Source: Billgrantia aerodenitrificans
Lineage (GTDB): Bacteria; Pseudomonadota; Gammaproteobacteria; Pseudomonadales; Halomonadaceae
Length of the DNA stretch: 64,000 bases
Direction: 5' to 3'
Assembly (NCBI RefSeq): GCF_021404405.1
Contig: NZ_JABFTV010000001.1
Coordinates: forward strand, 558,001 to 622,000
Part shown: piece by piece, positions 1 to 8,981 of the stretch
How the letters are laid out: the number at the start of each line of letters is the position of its first letter
Numbering within the stretch: the stretch's first letter is position 1
Translations under genes and position numbers: made by a program
The notes under the pieces: generated by a model
What the model was told of the DNA's origin: nothing
The model's database searches: none
The model's input: only the letters and a program-made list of their open reading frames with translations

Positions 1-56
1 GCTGCGGCGTCGCCTTCGGACGGTGTCGATGGTAGGATTGCCACCCATCCTTCACC

Positions 57-1016
57 ATGCCCTGGCAGCCCGTGACCATGCAAGACGCCGTGACTTTCGA
101 TCCCACCACCGTCGATGACGACACCCGTCAACAGCGCGACGAGGTGAGCGAGGCGAGTTCGCCGCTGGCTGCACTCGACGCCAAGCAGCGCCGCGAGTTC
201 AACAAGCTGCAGAAGCGTCTGCGGCGTCAGGTGGGCAACGCGATCATCGATTACGGCATGATCCACGAAGGCGACCGGGTCATGGTCTGCCTGTCGGGGG
301 GCAAGGACAGCTATACGCTGCTCGAGATTCTGCGCAACCTGCAGCGCAATGCGCCGGTGAACTTCTCGCTGGTGGCGGTGAATCTCGACCAGAAGCAGCC
401 CGGCTTTCCCGAGCACGTGTTGCCCGAGTATCTTGAGGGCACCGGCGTCGAGTACTACATCCTCGAGCGAGATACCTATTCGGTGGTCAAGGAGAAGACG
501 CCGGAGGGCAAGACCACCTGTGCGCTCTGTTCGCGCCTGCGGCGTGGCTCGCTGTATGGCTTCGCCGAGGAAATCGGCGCGACCAAGGTGGCGCTTGGCC
601 ATCATCGCGAGGACATCCTCGAGACGTTGTTCCTCAACATGTTCTATGGCGGCAGCCTCAAGGCCATGCCGCCCAAGCTGCTCTCCGACGATGGCAAGAA
701 CATCGTCATCCGCCCGCTGGCCTACTGCCGTGAGGCGGACATCGCCGAGTTCGCAAGGCTGATGGAGTTCCCCATCATCCCCTGCAACCTGTGCGGCTCC
801 CAGCCCAACCTGCAACGCCAGGTGGTCAAGGAGATGCTGGCCGAGTGGGAGCGCAAGAACCCCGGGCGCCTCGAGACCATGTTCAAGGCGGTGACCAACG
901 TGGCGCCGTCGCAGCTGGCCGACCGTGAGCTGTTCGACTTCGAAGGGCTCGAGGCCAAGCAGGCCAGGATGCAGGAGCGGCGCATCGATGCTCTGAACGT
1001 GTCGAACGACAGCTGA
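57..1016 (+). CDS. ttcA: tRNA 2-thiocytidine(32) synthetase TtcA
   Basis: TtcA is an ATP- and iron-sulfur-dependent cytosolic enzyme that thiolates cytidine 32 of several tRNAs. The 319-residue product shows the PP-loop ATP pyrophosphatase motif SGGKDS (residues 80-85), followed by the two family CxxC pairs, CALC (155-158) and CNLC (243-246), which hold the Fe-S cluster. Length and motif order match the family. A second in-frame ATG lies at 78 and neither start has a strong ribosome binding site, so the first seven residues are uncertain. It is the only plus-strand gene before the minus-strand respiratory block and is closed by a strong hairpin. Confidence 0.96.
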   Translation: MPWQPVTMQDAVTFDPTTVDDDTRQQRDEVSEASSPLAALDAKQRREFNKLQKRLRRQVGNAIIDYGMIHEGDRVMVCLSGGKDSYTLLEILRNLQRNAPVNFSLVAVNLDQKQPGFPEHVLPEYLEGTGVEYYILERDTYSVVKEKTPEGKTTCALCSRLRRGSLYGFAEEIGATKVALGHHREDILETLFLNMFYGGSLKAMPPKLLSDDGKNIVIRPLAYCREADIAEFARLMEFPIIPCNLCGSQPNLQRQVVKEMLAEWERKNPGRLETMFKAVTNVAPSQLADRELFDFEGLEAKQARMQERRIDALNVSNDS

Positions 1017-1036
1017 TCTCCGCGCCGCCCGAATCG

Positions 1037-1071
1037 AAGAGGCCCGCCTGGCTGAGCCAGGCGGGCCTCTT
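1037..1071. terminator. bidirectional rho-independent-like terminator between ttcA and anr
   Basis: A perfect 16-bp stem (1037-1052 pairing with 1056-1071) with a 3-nt loop lies between the convergent ttcA and anr genes. The outer A/T pairs make both sides AT-flanked, so it can serve both strands. Seen directly in the sequence; function inferred. Confidence 0.85.
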
Positions 1072-1103
1072 GTTTGCTAGTTGCAGACATGTATTGGCAA
1101 AGC

Positions 1104-1850
1104 CTAGTGGTCGTCCTGGGCCTGGGCCACCAAGGCCTCGAGATTGAGAATGTTCACTTCGCGCCCCGACACCTCGACCAGCCCCTGCTGCTGGAAGCGG
1201 CCGAGAATGCGGCTCACGGTTTCCACGGCCAGCCCCAGGTAGTTGCCGATATCGGCCCGTGACATGGAGAGGCGGAAGCTGTAGGGCGAGTAGCCGCGGC
1301 GACGGAAGCGGTCCGACAGGCTGGTGAAGAAGCTGGCCAGACGCTGGTCGGCGGTCTTGCGCGACAGCAGGCGCATCATCTTGCGGTCGTCGCGCAGCTC
1401 CTTGCTCATGCTGCGATAGAGCTGGCCACGCAGCTCCGGCAGCTGTTCGGAGAGATGGTCGAGCCGGTCGAAGGGAATCTCGCATACCGTGGTGGTCTCG
1501 AGCGCGATCACGCTGCCGGGATAGGTCTGTTCGTCGATGCCGTCGAGACCGACCAGCTCGCTGGGCAGATAGAAGTTGGTGACCTGATCCTCACCGGAGC
1601 CCTCGGTGGTGATCTGCTTGAGACTGCCGGAGCGAACGGCGAAGACGCTGCTGAAGGCGCTGCCCTGACGGAACAGGGATTCCCCCTTCTTCAGTGGAGA
1701 GCGACGCCGAATGATGGCATCGAACTGCTCCATGTCCTCGAGTTCCAGAGCGAGAGGCAGGCACAGTGAACTCAGGCTGCAGTTCTGGCAGCGAGTTTCA
1801 TGCAGCAGTGAACGCCGCTTGCCGAGCGCATTGGCCGCGTTTACCGGCAT
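1104..1850 (-). CDS. anr: ANR/FNR-type oxygen-sensing transcription regulator
   Basis: This is a Crp/Fnr-family regulator that senses low oxygen through a [4Fe-4S] cluster and activates anaerobic and microaerobic genes. The four cluster cysteines of E. coli FNR (20, 23, 29, 122) appear here as C21, C24, C30 and C123, so it is a true FNR/ANR rather than a CRP or DNR. A cyclic-nucleotide-like beta-roll fills the middle, and the helix-turn-helix lies near residues 195-218 (SRADIGNYLG...ETVSRI). An AAGGAGGTGG-type site supports the start. It lies downstream of hemN and the cco genes on the same strand, which are typical ANR targets. Confidence 0.96.
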   Translation of the reverse strand: MPVNAANALGKRRSLLHETRCQNCSLSSLCLPLALELEDMEQFDAIIRRRSPLKKGESLFRQGSAFSSVFAVRSGSLKQITTEGSGEDQVTNFYLPSELVGLDGIDEQTYPGSVIALETTTVCEIPFDRLDHLSEQLPELRGQLYRSMSKELRDDRKMMRLLSRKTADQRLASFFTSLSDRFRRRGYSPYSFRLSMSRADIGNYLGLAVETVSRILGRFQQQGLVEVSGREVNILNLEALVAQAQDDH

Positions 1851-1861
1851 GCTCCACCTCC

Positions 1862-1875
1862 TTGATCATTGTCAT
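1862..1875 (-). promoter_or_regulatory. weak candidate ANR box in front of anr
   Basis: TTGATCATTGTCAT matches the FNR/ANR consensus TTGATNNNNATCAA at 8 of 10 defined positions. It sits immediately upstream of the anr ribosome binding site, about 12 bases before the start codon. If bound, the position suggests repression by ANR itself rather than activation. The match is imperfect, so this is tentative. Confidence 0.35.
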
Positions 1876-1969
1876 TAAGGCATTATGGAACATTATTGGT
1901 GCAGGTAAAATGCCCCTTGCGACCTTTGGCCGCAACACCTTGCGGAACCTTTAGAAATGATCTTCTGAC

Positions 1970-3385
1970 TTAAACGATTCGGGAGTGCTGAGAGTCGGGC
2001 TGCCGTGGCAGCCTGGCATCGAAGGCCATGGCAAGGTGCCGAATCAGCAAGCGGCCCAAGGGGGTGGCAATCAGGCGAGGCCCATCCCAGACGACCAGTC
2101 CGTCACGCTGGGGCATCTCGAGGCGAGCCAGAGCGTCCGTCAGATAGCGCGGCGCGTCGATGCCGAAGGTCTCGCTCAGCTCGTCGAAGTCGAGTTCCAT
2201 GTCGCACATCAGTCGTTCGATGGCGTGCCGCCTGACCCGATCGTCGAAGGAGAGACGAATGCCACGCGCCGTGGGCAGATGACTGGCGTCCAGCGCTTGC
2301 TCGTAGGCAGCGAGAGTGACGTGATTCTGCGAATAGACGTCGTCGATGCAGGAGATCGCCGACACGCCAAGCCCGATCAGGTCACACTGCGCATGGCTGG
2401 AGTAGCCCTGGAAGTTGCGCTGCAGGGTGCCTTCACGCTGCGCAATGGCAAGACTGTCGCTGGCTCTGGCGAAGTGGTCCATGCCGATGTGCACATAGCC
2501 TGCTTCGGTCAGCATGGCGATGGTGATGCGCAGCATGGCCAGTTTTTCCTCGGGCGCGGGCAGGTCCCCTGCGTTGATGTGACGCTGGGCCGCGAAGCGC
2601 TCCGGCATGTGGGCATAGTTGAAGATCGATAGCCGTGCCGGGGCCATGGCGATCACCTGCTCCAGCGTGGCGGCAAAGCTGTCGCGGGTCTGCAAGGGCA
2701 GGCCGTAGATGAGATCCAGATTGAGCGAACGAAAACCGAGGCGGTCGGCTTCATCGATCAACGCCTCGGTCAGGATGCGTGGCTGGACCCGATTGATGGC
2801 CCGTTGCACCCGGGGATCGAGATCCTGCACGCCGAGACTTAGGCGGTTGAAGCCCAGGGCCTGTAGATGGCGCAGGGTGAAGACGTCGGCCTCGCGAGGG
2901 TCGATCTCGATGGCATAGTCGCGGTCGCGGGCGTTGGAAAGGCCGAAGCGGGCGTCGAGGCGGTCGATAAGATCGCTCATCTGATCGAGGCTCAGGAAGG
3001 TTGGCGTCCCGCCGCCCCAGTGCAGCTGAGCCACTTCCCTCCGCGTATCCACATGCGGCTTGATCAGCACCATCTCGCGGTCCAGGCGAGAGATGTAGGG
3101 CTCCGCCACCTTGGTGGTCTTGGTCGCGACCTTGTGACAGCCGCAGTAGTGGCAGGCCTTGCGACAGAACGGGATATGCACGTAGATCGACAGCGGCCTG
3201 CCGTCGGCGTTGCTGCGCGCCAGCGCTGCCTGATAGTCCGGCTCGGTGAAGTCCGAGCCGAACGACAGGGCGGTGGGATACGAGGTATAGCGAGGCCCGT
3301 GGGTGTCGTAGCGCCGCAGCAGGGCCGCGTCCCAGATGAAGGGATCGGCCATCGTTCGAGTCATGGATGGCGCGGGGACGGACAT
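1970..3385 (-). CDS. hemN: oxygen-independent coproporphyrinogen III oxidase
   Basis: HemN is a radical-SAM enzyme that decarboxylates coproporphyrinogen III to protoporphyrinogen IX without oxygen, in the cytosol. The 471-residue protein has the radical-SAM signature CxxxCxxC at C74, C78 and C81, followed by the HemN-specific extra cysteine C83. The GGGTP SAM-binding motif and a C-terminal HemN domain are also present. The start is supported by a GGGAG site about 9 bases upstream, although Met8 or Met12 are alternatives. It lies between the cco genes and anr and carries its own ANR box, matching the need for haem at low oxygen. Confidence 0.96.
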   Translation of the reverse strand: MSVPAPSMTRTMADPFIWDAALLRRYDTHGPRYTSYPTALSFGSDFTEPDYQAALARSNADGRPLSIYVHIPFCRKACHYCGCHKVATKTTKVAEPYISRLDREMVLIKPHVDTRREVAQLHWGGGTPTFLSLDQMSDLIDRLDARFGLSNARDRDYAIEIDPREADVFTLRHLQALGFNRLSLGVQDLDPRVQRAINRVQPRILTEALIDEADRLGFRSLNLDLIYGLPLQTRDSFAATLEQVIAMAPARLSIFNYAHMPERFAAQRHINAGDLPAPEEKLAMLRITIAMLTEAGYVHIGMDHFARASDSLAIAQREGTLQRNFQGYSSHAQCDLIGLGVSAISCIDDVYSQNHVTLAAYEQALDASHLPTARGIRLSFDDRVRRHAIERLMCDMELDFDELSETFGIDAPRYLTDALARLEMPQRDGLVVWDGPRLIATPLGRLLIRHLAMAFDARLPRQPDSQHSRIV

Positions 3386-3416
3386 GAAGGCACTCCCAAG
3401 ACGAACTGTAGGGACA

Positions 3417-3458
3417 ATGCTAGCCGTACCCTCTCACTGCCGGGTTGAGCTGCGTCAA
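3417..3458 (-). promoter_or_regulatory. ANR-activated (class II) promoter of hemN
   Basis: TTGAGCTGCGTCAA at 3445-3458 is a symmetric TTGA-N6-TCAA site matching 8 of 10 consensus positions of the FNR/ANR box. A -10 hexamer TAGCAT reads on the minus strand at 3422-3417. With the transcription start this implies (about 3410), the box is centred at -41.5, the position used by FNR class II activators. The spacing is what makes the call convincing; activation itself is inferred. Confidence 0.7.
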
Positions 3459-3492
3459 AATGGCGTGAGAATGGCGTGTCGGAGGAGCTGCT

Positions 3493-4194
3493 TCAGTGGC
3501 CTGGCGCACCCAGCGGCAGCAGCATGGTGAGCTGCCACACGGCAAAGCCGATGATGGTCAGCGCGGCCAGGGCGCGGGTTGCCGGGTGCCGGATCAGGGC
3601 GCCCAACTGACGCGCGGCGAAGCCGGTCACCAGCAGCGAGGGCAGGGTGCCGAGACCGAAGGCCGCCATCAGCGAGGCGCCGAACAGCGGATCGGCCGTG
3701 GCCAGACTCCAGGCGAGCATGGAATAGACCAGCCCGCACGGCAGCCAGCCCCAGACGGCACCGAGCGCGATGGCCTGTGGTACCTTCACTACGGGCATCA
3801 GGCGCTTGCCGAAGGGCTCCAGGTAGCGCCAGAGATGGCGGCCGAGCGCCTCCACCCTGAGCAGACCCTTCCACCAGTTGGCGATGTAGAGCGCCATCAG
3901 AATCAGCATGATGGCGGCGAATGCCTGCAGGCCCGCGCGGGCTGCCGGCGTCAGCGCCACCAGGGTGCCGAGCGAGGCGACCAGGGCACCGGCGACCATG
4001 TAGCTCAGGATGCGGCCCAGGTTGTAGCCGAGCAGCAACCCCGAGAGCCGGGCGGGGCTGCGCATGCTGGGAGGCACGGCGAAGGTCAGCGCGCTCATGA
4101 TGCCGCCGCACATGCCGATGCAGTGCGCGCCACCGAGCAGGCCGAAGACGAAGGCCGCCAGCAGTGGCGGCAGTCCGAGTCCCGTCGGGTCCAT
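3493..4194 (-). CDS. TauE/SafE-family (UreH-like) membrane protein of the cco cluster
   Basis: This is a polytopic inner-membrane protein of 233 residues with about six hydrophobic segments. It has two cysteine-bearing motifs, GGAHCIGMCGG near the N terminus (residues 21-31) and GWLPCGLVY in the middle. The pattern is that of the sulfite exporter TauE/SafE-like (COG2836) proteins, related to the DsbD membrane core. Its ATG overlaps the ccoS stop codon, so it is translated with the cco assembly genes. That context suggests a role in metal (copper) or redox handling for the oxidase; the family name does not establish its substrate. Confidence 0.85.
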   Translation of the reverse strand: MDPTGLGLPPLLAAFVFGLLGGAHCIGMCGGIMSALTFAVPPSMRSPARLSGLLLGYNLGRILSYMVAGALVASLGTLVALTPAARAGLQAFAAIMLILMALYIANWWKGLLRVEALGRHLWRYLEPFGKRLMPVVKVPQAIALGAVWGWLPCGLVYSMLAWSLATADPLFGASLMAAFGLGTLPSLLVTGFAARQLGALIRHPATRALAALTIIGFAVWQLTMLLPLGAPGH

Positions 4195-4427
4195 CAGCGT
4201 TTCGCTGGTCCGTTGTCATCCTTTTCGGATGGCTTGCGACGCGCGGCCTGGCGGCGCTTCTCGCGCTCCTCCGCGGTCAGGTCGTTCTCGTCCTCGTCGA
4301 AGAGGATGCGGTGGGCGGGGCCTTCCAGGTCCTCGAACTGATCGTTCTTCACCGCCCAGAAGAAGGCCCACACGGCCAGGCCGAGCAGAACCAGCGAGAG
4401 TGGAATGAGCAGGTACAGAATGGTCAT
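4194..4427 (-). CDS. ccoS: cbb3 oxidase maturation protein CcoS
   Basis: CcoS is a small single-pass membrane protein needed to insert the haem b and CuB cofactors into CcoN. The 77-residue product has one N-terminal transmembrane segment followed by the family hallmark FFWAVKNDQFEDLEGPA, and a charged lysine/arginine-rich C-terminal tail. The start codon overlaps the ccoI stop (ATGA) and its stop overlaps the next start. It is easily missed because a longer frame runs through from upstream, but the hallmark motif fixes the start at 4427. Confidence 0.95.
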   Translation of the reverse strand: MTILYLLIPLSLVLLGLAVWAFFWAVKNDQFEDLEGPAHRILFDEDENDLTAEEREKRRQAARRKPSEKDDNGPAKR

Positions 4428-6901
4428 GCGTTCACCAGTCGTGCTTCGGAAGCCGGCAACGGAGCAGGGCGCAGCCGGAAGCGGTTGAGCCGCAGCGCAT
4501 TGCCCACCACCACCAGCGAGCTGCCCGACATGCCCAGCGCCGCGACCCAGGGCGGCACGATACCGATGGCGGCCAGCGGCAGCGCCGAGAAGTTGTAGCA
4601 CACCGACCAGATCATGTTTTGGCGCATGATGCGCCGGGTGGCGCGGGCGATCTCGATGGCTTCGACGATACGCAACAGACGCGGGCTCAGCAACACGGCG
4701 TCGGCGCTGGTGCGGGCCAGATCGGTAGCGCCGTTCATGGCGATCGACACGTCGGCGCCGGCCAGCACCGGGACGTCGTTGATACCGTCGCCGATCATGG
4801 CGACCTTCTCGCCGGCCGCCTGGCACTCGCGAATGCGCGCCAGCTTGCCCTCCGGACTGGCGCCGGCCTGCCAGGTCTCGATGCCCAGCTGCTCGGCCAT
4901 GCCGCGCACGGCCTCAGTGGTATCGCCGGAGAGCAGCTCGACCTGGATGCCGCGGGATTTCAGCTCGGCGACGGTTTCCGCCGCGTCTTCACGCAGCCTG
5001 TCGCGTAGGGCGAACCAGACGCGGGGCTCGCCCTCTTCGCCGAGCAGCAGCCACTGGCCTTCCCCCGGTGGCGTCAGGGCACGGTCCGGCGCAACGAAGT
5101 CGGCGCGTCCCAGGCGCCAACGCTTGCCGTCTATCACGCCCTCGACCCCCTGACCGGTGCGGCTGGCTCTGTCGCTGGCATCCACCGTGGCCTGGCGCCA
5201 GGGACGGAAAGCGCGGGCGATGGGGTGCTCCGAATGGGCTTCCAGGGCGGCGGCGACGGTACGTGCCCGCTCGGCTGTGATGCCGTCGAGGGGGCGGGTG
5301 TCGATGAGCTGCATTTCGCCGCAGGTGAGGGTGCCGGTCTTGTCGAAGATCACCCGGTCGACCTGGGACAGCGACTCGATGGCGTCGGCACGGGTGATCA
5401 GTATGCCTCGACGGCGCAGCTGACCGTGCCCCGCGGTGAGTGCGGTGGGCGTGGCCAGCGCCAGAGCGCAGGGGCAGGTCACCACCAGTACCGAGAGCAT
5501 CACCCACAGCATGCGGCTGGGGTCGATGAACCACCAAGCGGTGGTCACGCAGACGGTCACCACCAGCAGACGCAGCACGAACAGGTGCGACATGCGGGCG
5601 GCGAGCTGGGCCAGGCGCGGGCGGCTGGCGAAAGCGCGGTCGGTTAGGTCGACGATGCTGGCCACCCGCGCGTCCTTGCCGGCGTGGGTCACGCGAATCA
5701 CCAGCGGGCTCTCGATGTTCTGACTGCCGCCGGTGACGCTGTCGCCGACGCGCCGGACCACTGGCAGGTACTCACCGGTGAGCATCGACTCATCGAGGCT
5801 CGACTCGCCCTCTTCGATGAGGCCGTCGGCGGGGACCCCGTGGCCGGGCTTGACGATCACCCGGTCGCCGGCGACGAGCTCGCTGGCCGGCAGGATACGC
5901 TCCTCGCCGTTGGCCTCCAGACGCACCGCCGAGAGCGGCAGGGCACCGGCCATGACGTTGCCCGTATGGCCGCTGCGGCGCCGCGCGCGGGCTTCCACAT
6001 AGCGTCCGAACAGCAGGAAGAAAGTGAACATCGCCACCGAGTCGAAGTACACCTCGCCGGTGTCGGCGATCACCGCATAGCCGCTGGCCAGGTAGGCTCC
6101 ACCGATGGCGATGGAAACGGGGACGTCCATGCCCAGCACGCGGGTGCGCAGATCGCGCACGGCGTTGCGGAAGAAGGGCATGGCCGAGAAGAACACCACC
6201 GGTGTGGCCAGGGCGAACGACAGCCAGTGGAAGAGAGCGTAGAAGTCTGCGCTGATCTCGCCAGGCGCGGCCATGTAGATGGGGATGGAGAACATCATCA
6301 CCTGGGCCATGCCCACCGCCGCCACGATCAGCCGGCGGATGTTCATGCGCTCCTCGAACTGCAGCCGCTGCTGAGCGGCATCCGGCTCGTAGGGTTGGGC
6401 GCTGTAGCCGATGGCGGCCATTTCGGCGAGGATGCGCGAGAGCTTGAGGCGTGCCGGGTCCCAGGCCACGCGGACGCGATGGTGGCTCAGATTGACGGCG
6501 CTGGAGGTGACACCCTCCAGATCGTTGAGGCGGTGCTCGATCAGCCAGGCGCAGGCGGCACAGGTAATGCCATCCACCGCCAGGGTGGCATACACGCGTT
6601 CGCCGTCGTCCTCGGCGTGGACGAACTGGCGCTGCAGGCCCGGGTCGTCGAATACCGCCCAGGTCTCGGCCTTGACCGCCTGGCGCTCGTCGGGACGCTC
6701 GGGCAGCTCGGTGCGAAAGCGGTAGTAGCTGCCAAGCCCGCCGTCGACGATGGCGTGGGCCACCGCCTCGCAGCCGGGGCAGCACAGCGGGTGTTCACGT
6801 TCATCGAGCACGATCGACCAGGGCGCCCCGGCGGGCACCAGGCTGCCGCAGTGGTAGCAGTTGTCGACGGCGGCTTCGGCCGTGCTGGCTGGGTGGCTCA
6901 T
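4424..6901 (-). CDS. ccoI: copper-translocating P1B-type ATPase CcoI
   Basis: CcoI exports copper across the inner membrane for assembly of the cbb3 oxidase CuB centre. In order, the protein shows N-terminal cysteine pairs (CYHCG and CPGCE), a heavy-metal-associated domain with GITCAACAW, membrane helices, the transport motif TCPCALALATP, the phosphorylation site DKTGTLT, the HP motif (SEHPIA) and the ATP-hinge GDGINDVPVL. All catalytic residues are present. I place the start at ATG 6901 (825 residues); a TTG five codons earlier is possible, and neither has a strong ribosome binding site. The downstream ccoS overlaps it by 4 bases. Confidence 0.96.
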   Translation of the reverse strand: MSHPASTAEAAVDNCYHCGSLVPAGAPWSIVLDEREHPLCCPGCEAVAHAIVDGGLGSYYRFRTELPERPDERQAVKAETWAVFDDPGLQRQFVHAEDDGERVYATLAVDGITCAACAWLIEHRLNDLEGVTSSAVNLSHHRVRVAWDPARLKLSRILAEMAAIGYSAQPYEPDAAQQRLQFEERMNIRRLIVAAVGMAQVMMFSIPIYMAAPGEISADFYALFHWLSFALATPVVFFSAMPFFRNAVRDLRTRVLGMDVPVSIAIGGAYLASGYAVIADTGEVYFDSVAMFTFFLLFGRYVEARARRRSGHTGNVMAGALPLSAVRLEANGEERILPASELVAGDRVIVKPGHGVPADGLIEEGESSLDESMLTGEYLPVVRRVGDSVTGGSQNIESPLVIRVTHAGKDARVASIVDLTDRAFASRPRLAQLAARMSHLFVLRLLVVTVCVTTAWWFIDPSRMLWVMLSVLVVTCPCALALATPTALTAGHGQLRRRGILITRADAIESLSQVDRVIFDKTGTLTCGEMQLIDTRPLDGITAERARTVAAALEAHSEHPIARAFRPWRQATVDASDRASRTGQGVEGVIDGKRWRLGRADFVAPDRALTPPGEGQWLLLGEEGEPRVWFALRDRLREDAAETVAELKSRGIQVELLSGDTTEAVRGMAEQLGIETWQAGASPEGKLARIRECQAAGEKVAMIGDGINDVPVLAGADVSIAMNGATDLARTSADAVLLSPRLLRIVEAIEIARATRRIMRQNMIWSVCYNFSALPLAAIGIVPPWVAALGMSGSSLVVVGNALRLNRFRLRPAPLPASEARLVNA

Positions 6902-6931
6902 ATCGGCTCTTGGCAAGGCGAGATAAGGCGA

Positions 6932-7447
6932 TCAACCACGCGACGGCAACCCGGGCGTCAGCGCGAACTCCTCGTCGCTGGGGAAGCTGCCTTCACCGAC
7001 CAGGCGCCATTCGGGCTGCTCCGCGCTGGGGTGCAGCTGCAGATACCAGCGATAGCGCAGGTTGTCCGGCGCTTGGCCCAGGTAGCGGCCATCGCGCACG
7101 TGCTCCAGCACGATTTCCTGGTCGCGGTCGCCCACGGTGGGGAAGAGCAGCTTCAGGTAGAGTCGCTCGGGGCGCTCTGCACCGTCGAGCTGAACGATGA
7201 TGTCGCTGGTCATGGGATCGATACGCAGGTTGGCAACCAGGTCGAGCTCCTCGGCACGCTGCTGCTTGGCCAGCACCATGTTGATGGCGCGGCCGTGCTC
7301 GTAGTAATCCTCCTGCACCAGGCCGTCGGCGGTGCGAATCGCCATCACGGCCAGGGTCGAGCTGCCGAAGATCGAGGTGAACAGCAGACCGAGCAGGAAC
7401 CACGGCCAGAACTGCTTGTACCAGGGGGAAGGGGTCGTCATGGTCAT
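6932..7447 (-). CDS. ccoH: cbb3 oxidase assembly protein CcoH (FixH family)
   Basis: CcoH/FixH is a single-span membrane protein that associates with the cbb3 oxidase and its copper ATPase during assembly. The 171-residue protein starts with the typical PWYKQFWPWFLLG segment and one transmembrane helix. It continues with the family stretch around QEDYYEHGRAIN and a periplasmic beta-rich domain. Its ATG overlaps the ccoG stop codon (ATGA); a second ATG two codons on is possible. ccoI follows after 30 bases. Confidence 0.94.
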   Translation of the reverse strand: MTMTTPSPWYKQFWPWFLLGLLFTSIFGSSTLAVMAIRTADGLVQEDYYEHGRAINMVLAKQQRAEELDLVANLRIDPMTSDIIVQLDGAERPERLYLKLLFPTVGDRDQEIVLEHVRDGRYLGQAPDNLRYRWYLQLHPSAEQPEWRLVGEGSFPSDEEFALTPGLPSRG

Positions 7448-8898
7448 CTCCGTGCTTCACCGATGAAGCGGGTATCGCGTTCGAGCGTAATGCGCTCGTC
7501 GTCAAGGGATCGAAGGTTGAGCTGAATGGGGTGGCTGGGCAGTGTCAGCACCTCCGGGGCGGCGGTGATCTGTACCGCAAACAGCCGCGTGGTGCCGGCC
7601 GCTACCCGTAGCGTCTCGGTGTCGAGCTCCAGTCCGGGTAGACCGCTCACCTCCAGCTGGTAGGTGTGGTCACGGTCGTCGAGGTTGCGTACCGTCAAGG
7701 TATAGACATTGCTGATGCGCCCGTCACGGGTCATCTGGTAGAGCTGGCCACGCTCGCGCTCCACCTCGACATTGAGCGGCATGCGGTCGCCCAGTGCCCA
7801 CACGAACAGCCCGATCATCACCGTCAGGGCGGCGAAGTAACCCAGCAGGCGGGGACGCAGGATATGGGAGCGCTTGCCTTCCAGAGCGTTCTCGGTGGTA
7901 TAGCGAATCAGCCCGCGCGGGTAGTTCATGCGGTCCATCACGCTGTCGCAGGCATCGATACAGGCGGCACAGGTAATGCATTCGTATTGCAGCCCCTTGC
8001 GGATGTCGATGCCGGTGGGGCAGACCTGCACGCACAGATCGCAGTCGATGCAGTCGCCGTGGCCGGCCGCGCGCGCCTCGGCATGGCTCAGGCTCTTCTT
8101 GCGCGAGCCCCTGGGTTCGCCGCGGGATGCGTCGTAGGAAACGATCAGCGTGTCGTTGTCGAACATCACCGACTGGAAGCGGGCATAGGGGCACATATAA
8201 ATGCATACCTGTTCGCGCAGCCAGCCGGCATTGAGATAGGTGAAGACCAGAAAGAAGCCGACCCAGAAATAGGACCAGCCGTGAGCCTCGAGGGTGGGCA
8301 GCTCGATCACCAGTTCACGGATGGGCGTGAAGTAGCCGACGAAGGTGGCGCCGGTGGCCAGGGCGATGGCCAGCCAGACGACGTGCTTGGCGCTCTTGCG
8401 CCACGCCTTGTCGAAGCTCATCGCCTGGTTGTCGAGCTTGATGCGCCGGTTGCGCGAACCCTCCAGGCGATGCTCCACCCAGATGTAGAGAAAGGTCCAC
8501 ACGCTCTGCGGGCAGGTGTAACCGCACCACACGCGACCGGCGAATACGGTGATGAAGAACAGGCCGAAGGCGCAGATGATCAGCAGCCACGACAGCAGGA
8601 TGAACTCCTGCGGGTAGAAGGTGGCGGCGAAGATGTGGAATTCTCGCCCGGGCAGATCGAACCAGATCAGCGGGCGATCGCCCCAGGTGAGCCAGGGCAG
8701 GCCGAAGAAAGCCAGCATCAACAGCCAGTTGGCGATACGGCGCACGCGCTGGAACAGCCCCTTGATCTCGCGCACGTAGATATGGCGCCGCTTGGCGTAC
8801 ATCTCCTGTTGTACTGCGGCATGTTGTACCGTGGCATGGGGCGTATGATGCCCCACCGGATCCGGGGTCACGTCACGCGTGGGAATCTTATCGCTCAT
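7444..8898 (-). CDS. ccoG: cbb3 oxidase accessory protein CcoG (FixG, Cu(II) reductase)
   Basis: CcoG is a membrane iron-sulfur protein reported to reduce Cu(II) to Cu(I) for CcoI. The 484-residue protein has several membrane spans and the conserved AGRVWCGYTCPQSVW and CIYMCPYARFQ motifs. Two 4Fe-4S ferredoxin-type motifs follow, CIDCDLCVQVCP and CITCAACIDAC, and an immunoglobulin-like C-terminal domain ends the protein. It opens the GHIS half of the cco cluster, 128 bases after ccoP. That gap contains an inverted repeat and a strong hairpin, so the GHIS genes may be expressed separately from NOQP. Confidence 0.96.
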   Translation of the reverse strand: MSDKIPTRDVTPDPVGHHTPHATVQHAAVQQEMYAKRRHIYVREIKGLFQRVRRIANWLLMLAFFGLPWLTWGDRPLIWFDLPGREFHIFAATFYPQEFILLSWLLIICAFGLFFITVFAGRVWCGYTCPQSVWTFLYIWVEHRLEGSRNRRIKLDNQAMSFDKAWRKSAKHVVWLAIALATGATFVGYFTPIRELVIELPTLEAHGWSYFWVGFFLVFTYLNAGWLREQVCIYMCPYARFQSVMFDNDTLIVSYDASRGEPRGSRKKSLSHAEARAAGHGDCIDCDLCVQVCPTGIDIRKGLQYECITCAACIDACDSVMDRMNYPRGLIRYTTENALEGKRSHILRPRLLGYFAALTVMIGLFVWALGDRMPLNVEVERERGQLYQMTRDGRISNVYTLTVRNLDDRDHTYQLEVSGLPGLELDTETLRVAAGTTRLFAVQITAAPEVLTLPSHPIQLNLRSLDDERITLERDTRFIGEARR

Positions 8899-8939
8899 TT
8901 CGGACTCACGACGGGCAACGGCGGCCCGTATGGGGAAGG

Positions 8940-8958
8940 CAATGAAGTGGCTTCATTG
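8940..8958. promoter_or_regulatory. 8-bp perfect inverted repeat upstream of ccoG
   Basis: CAATGAAG and its exact complement CTTCATTG are separated by TGG, about 42 bases upstream of the ccoG start. The AT-richness and position suit an operator or promoter-linked site. No known regulator motif is recognised. Confidence 0.4.
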
Positions 8959-8981
8959 TATCGAGAGCCCGTCACGAGGCG

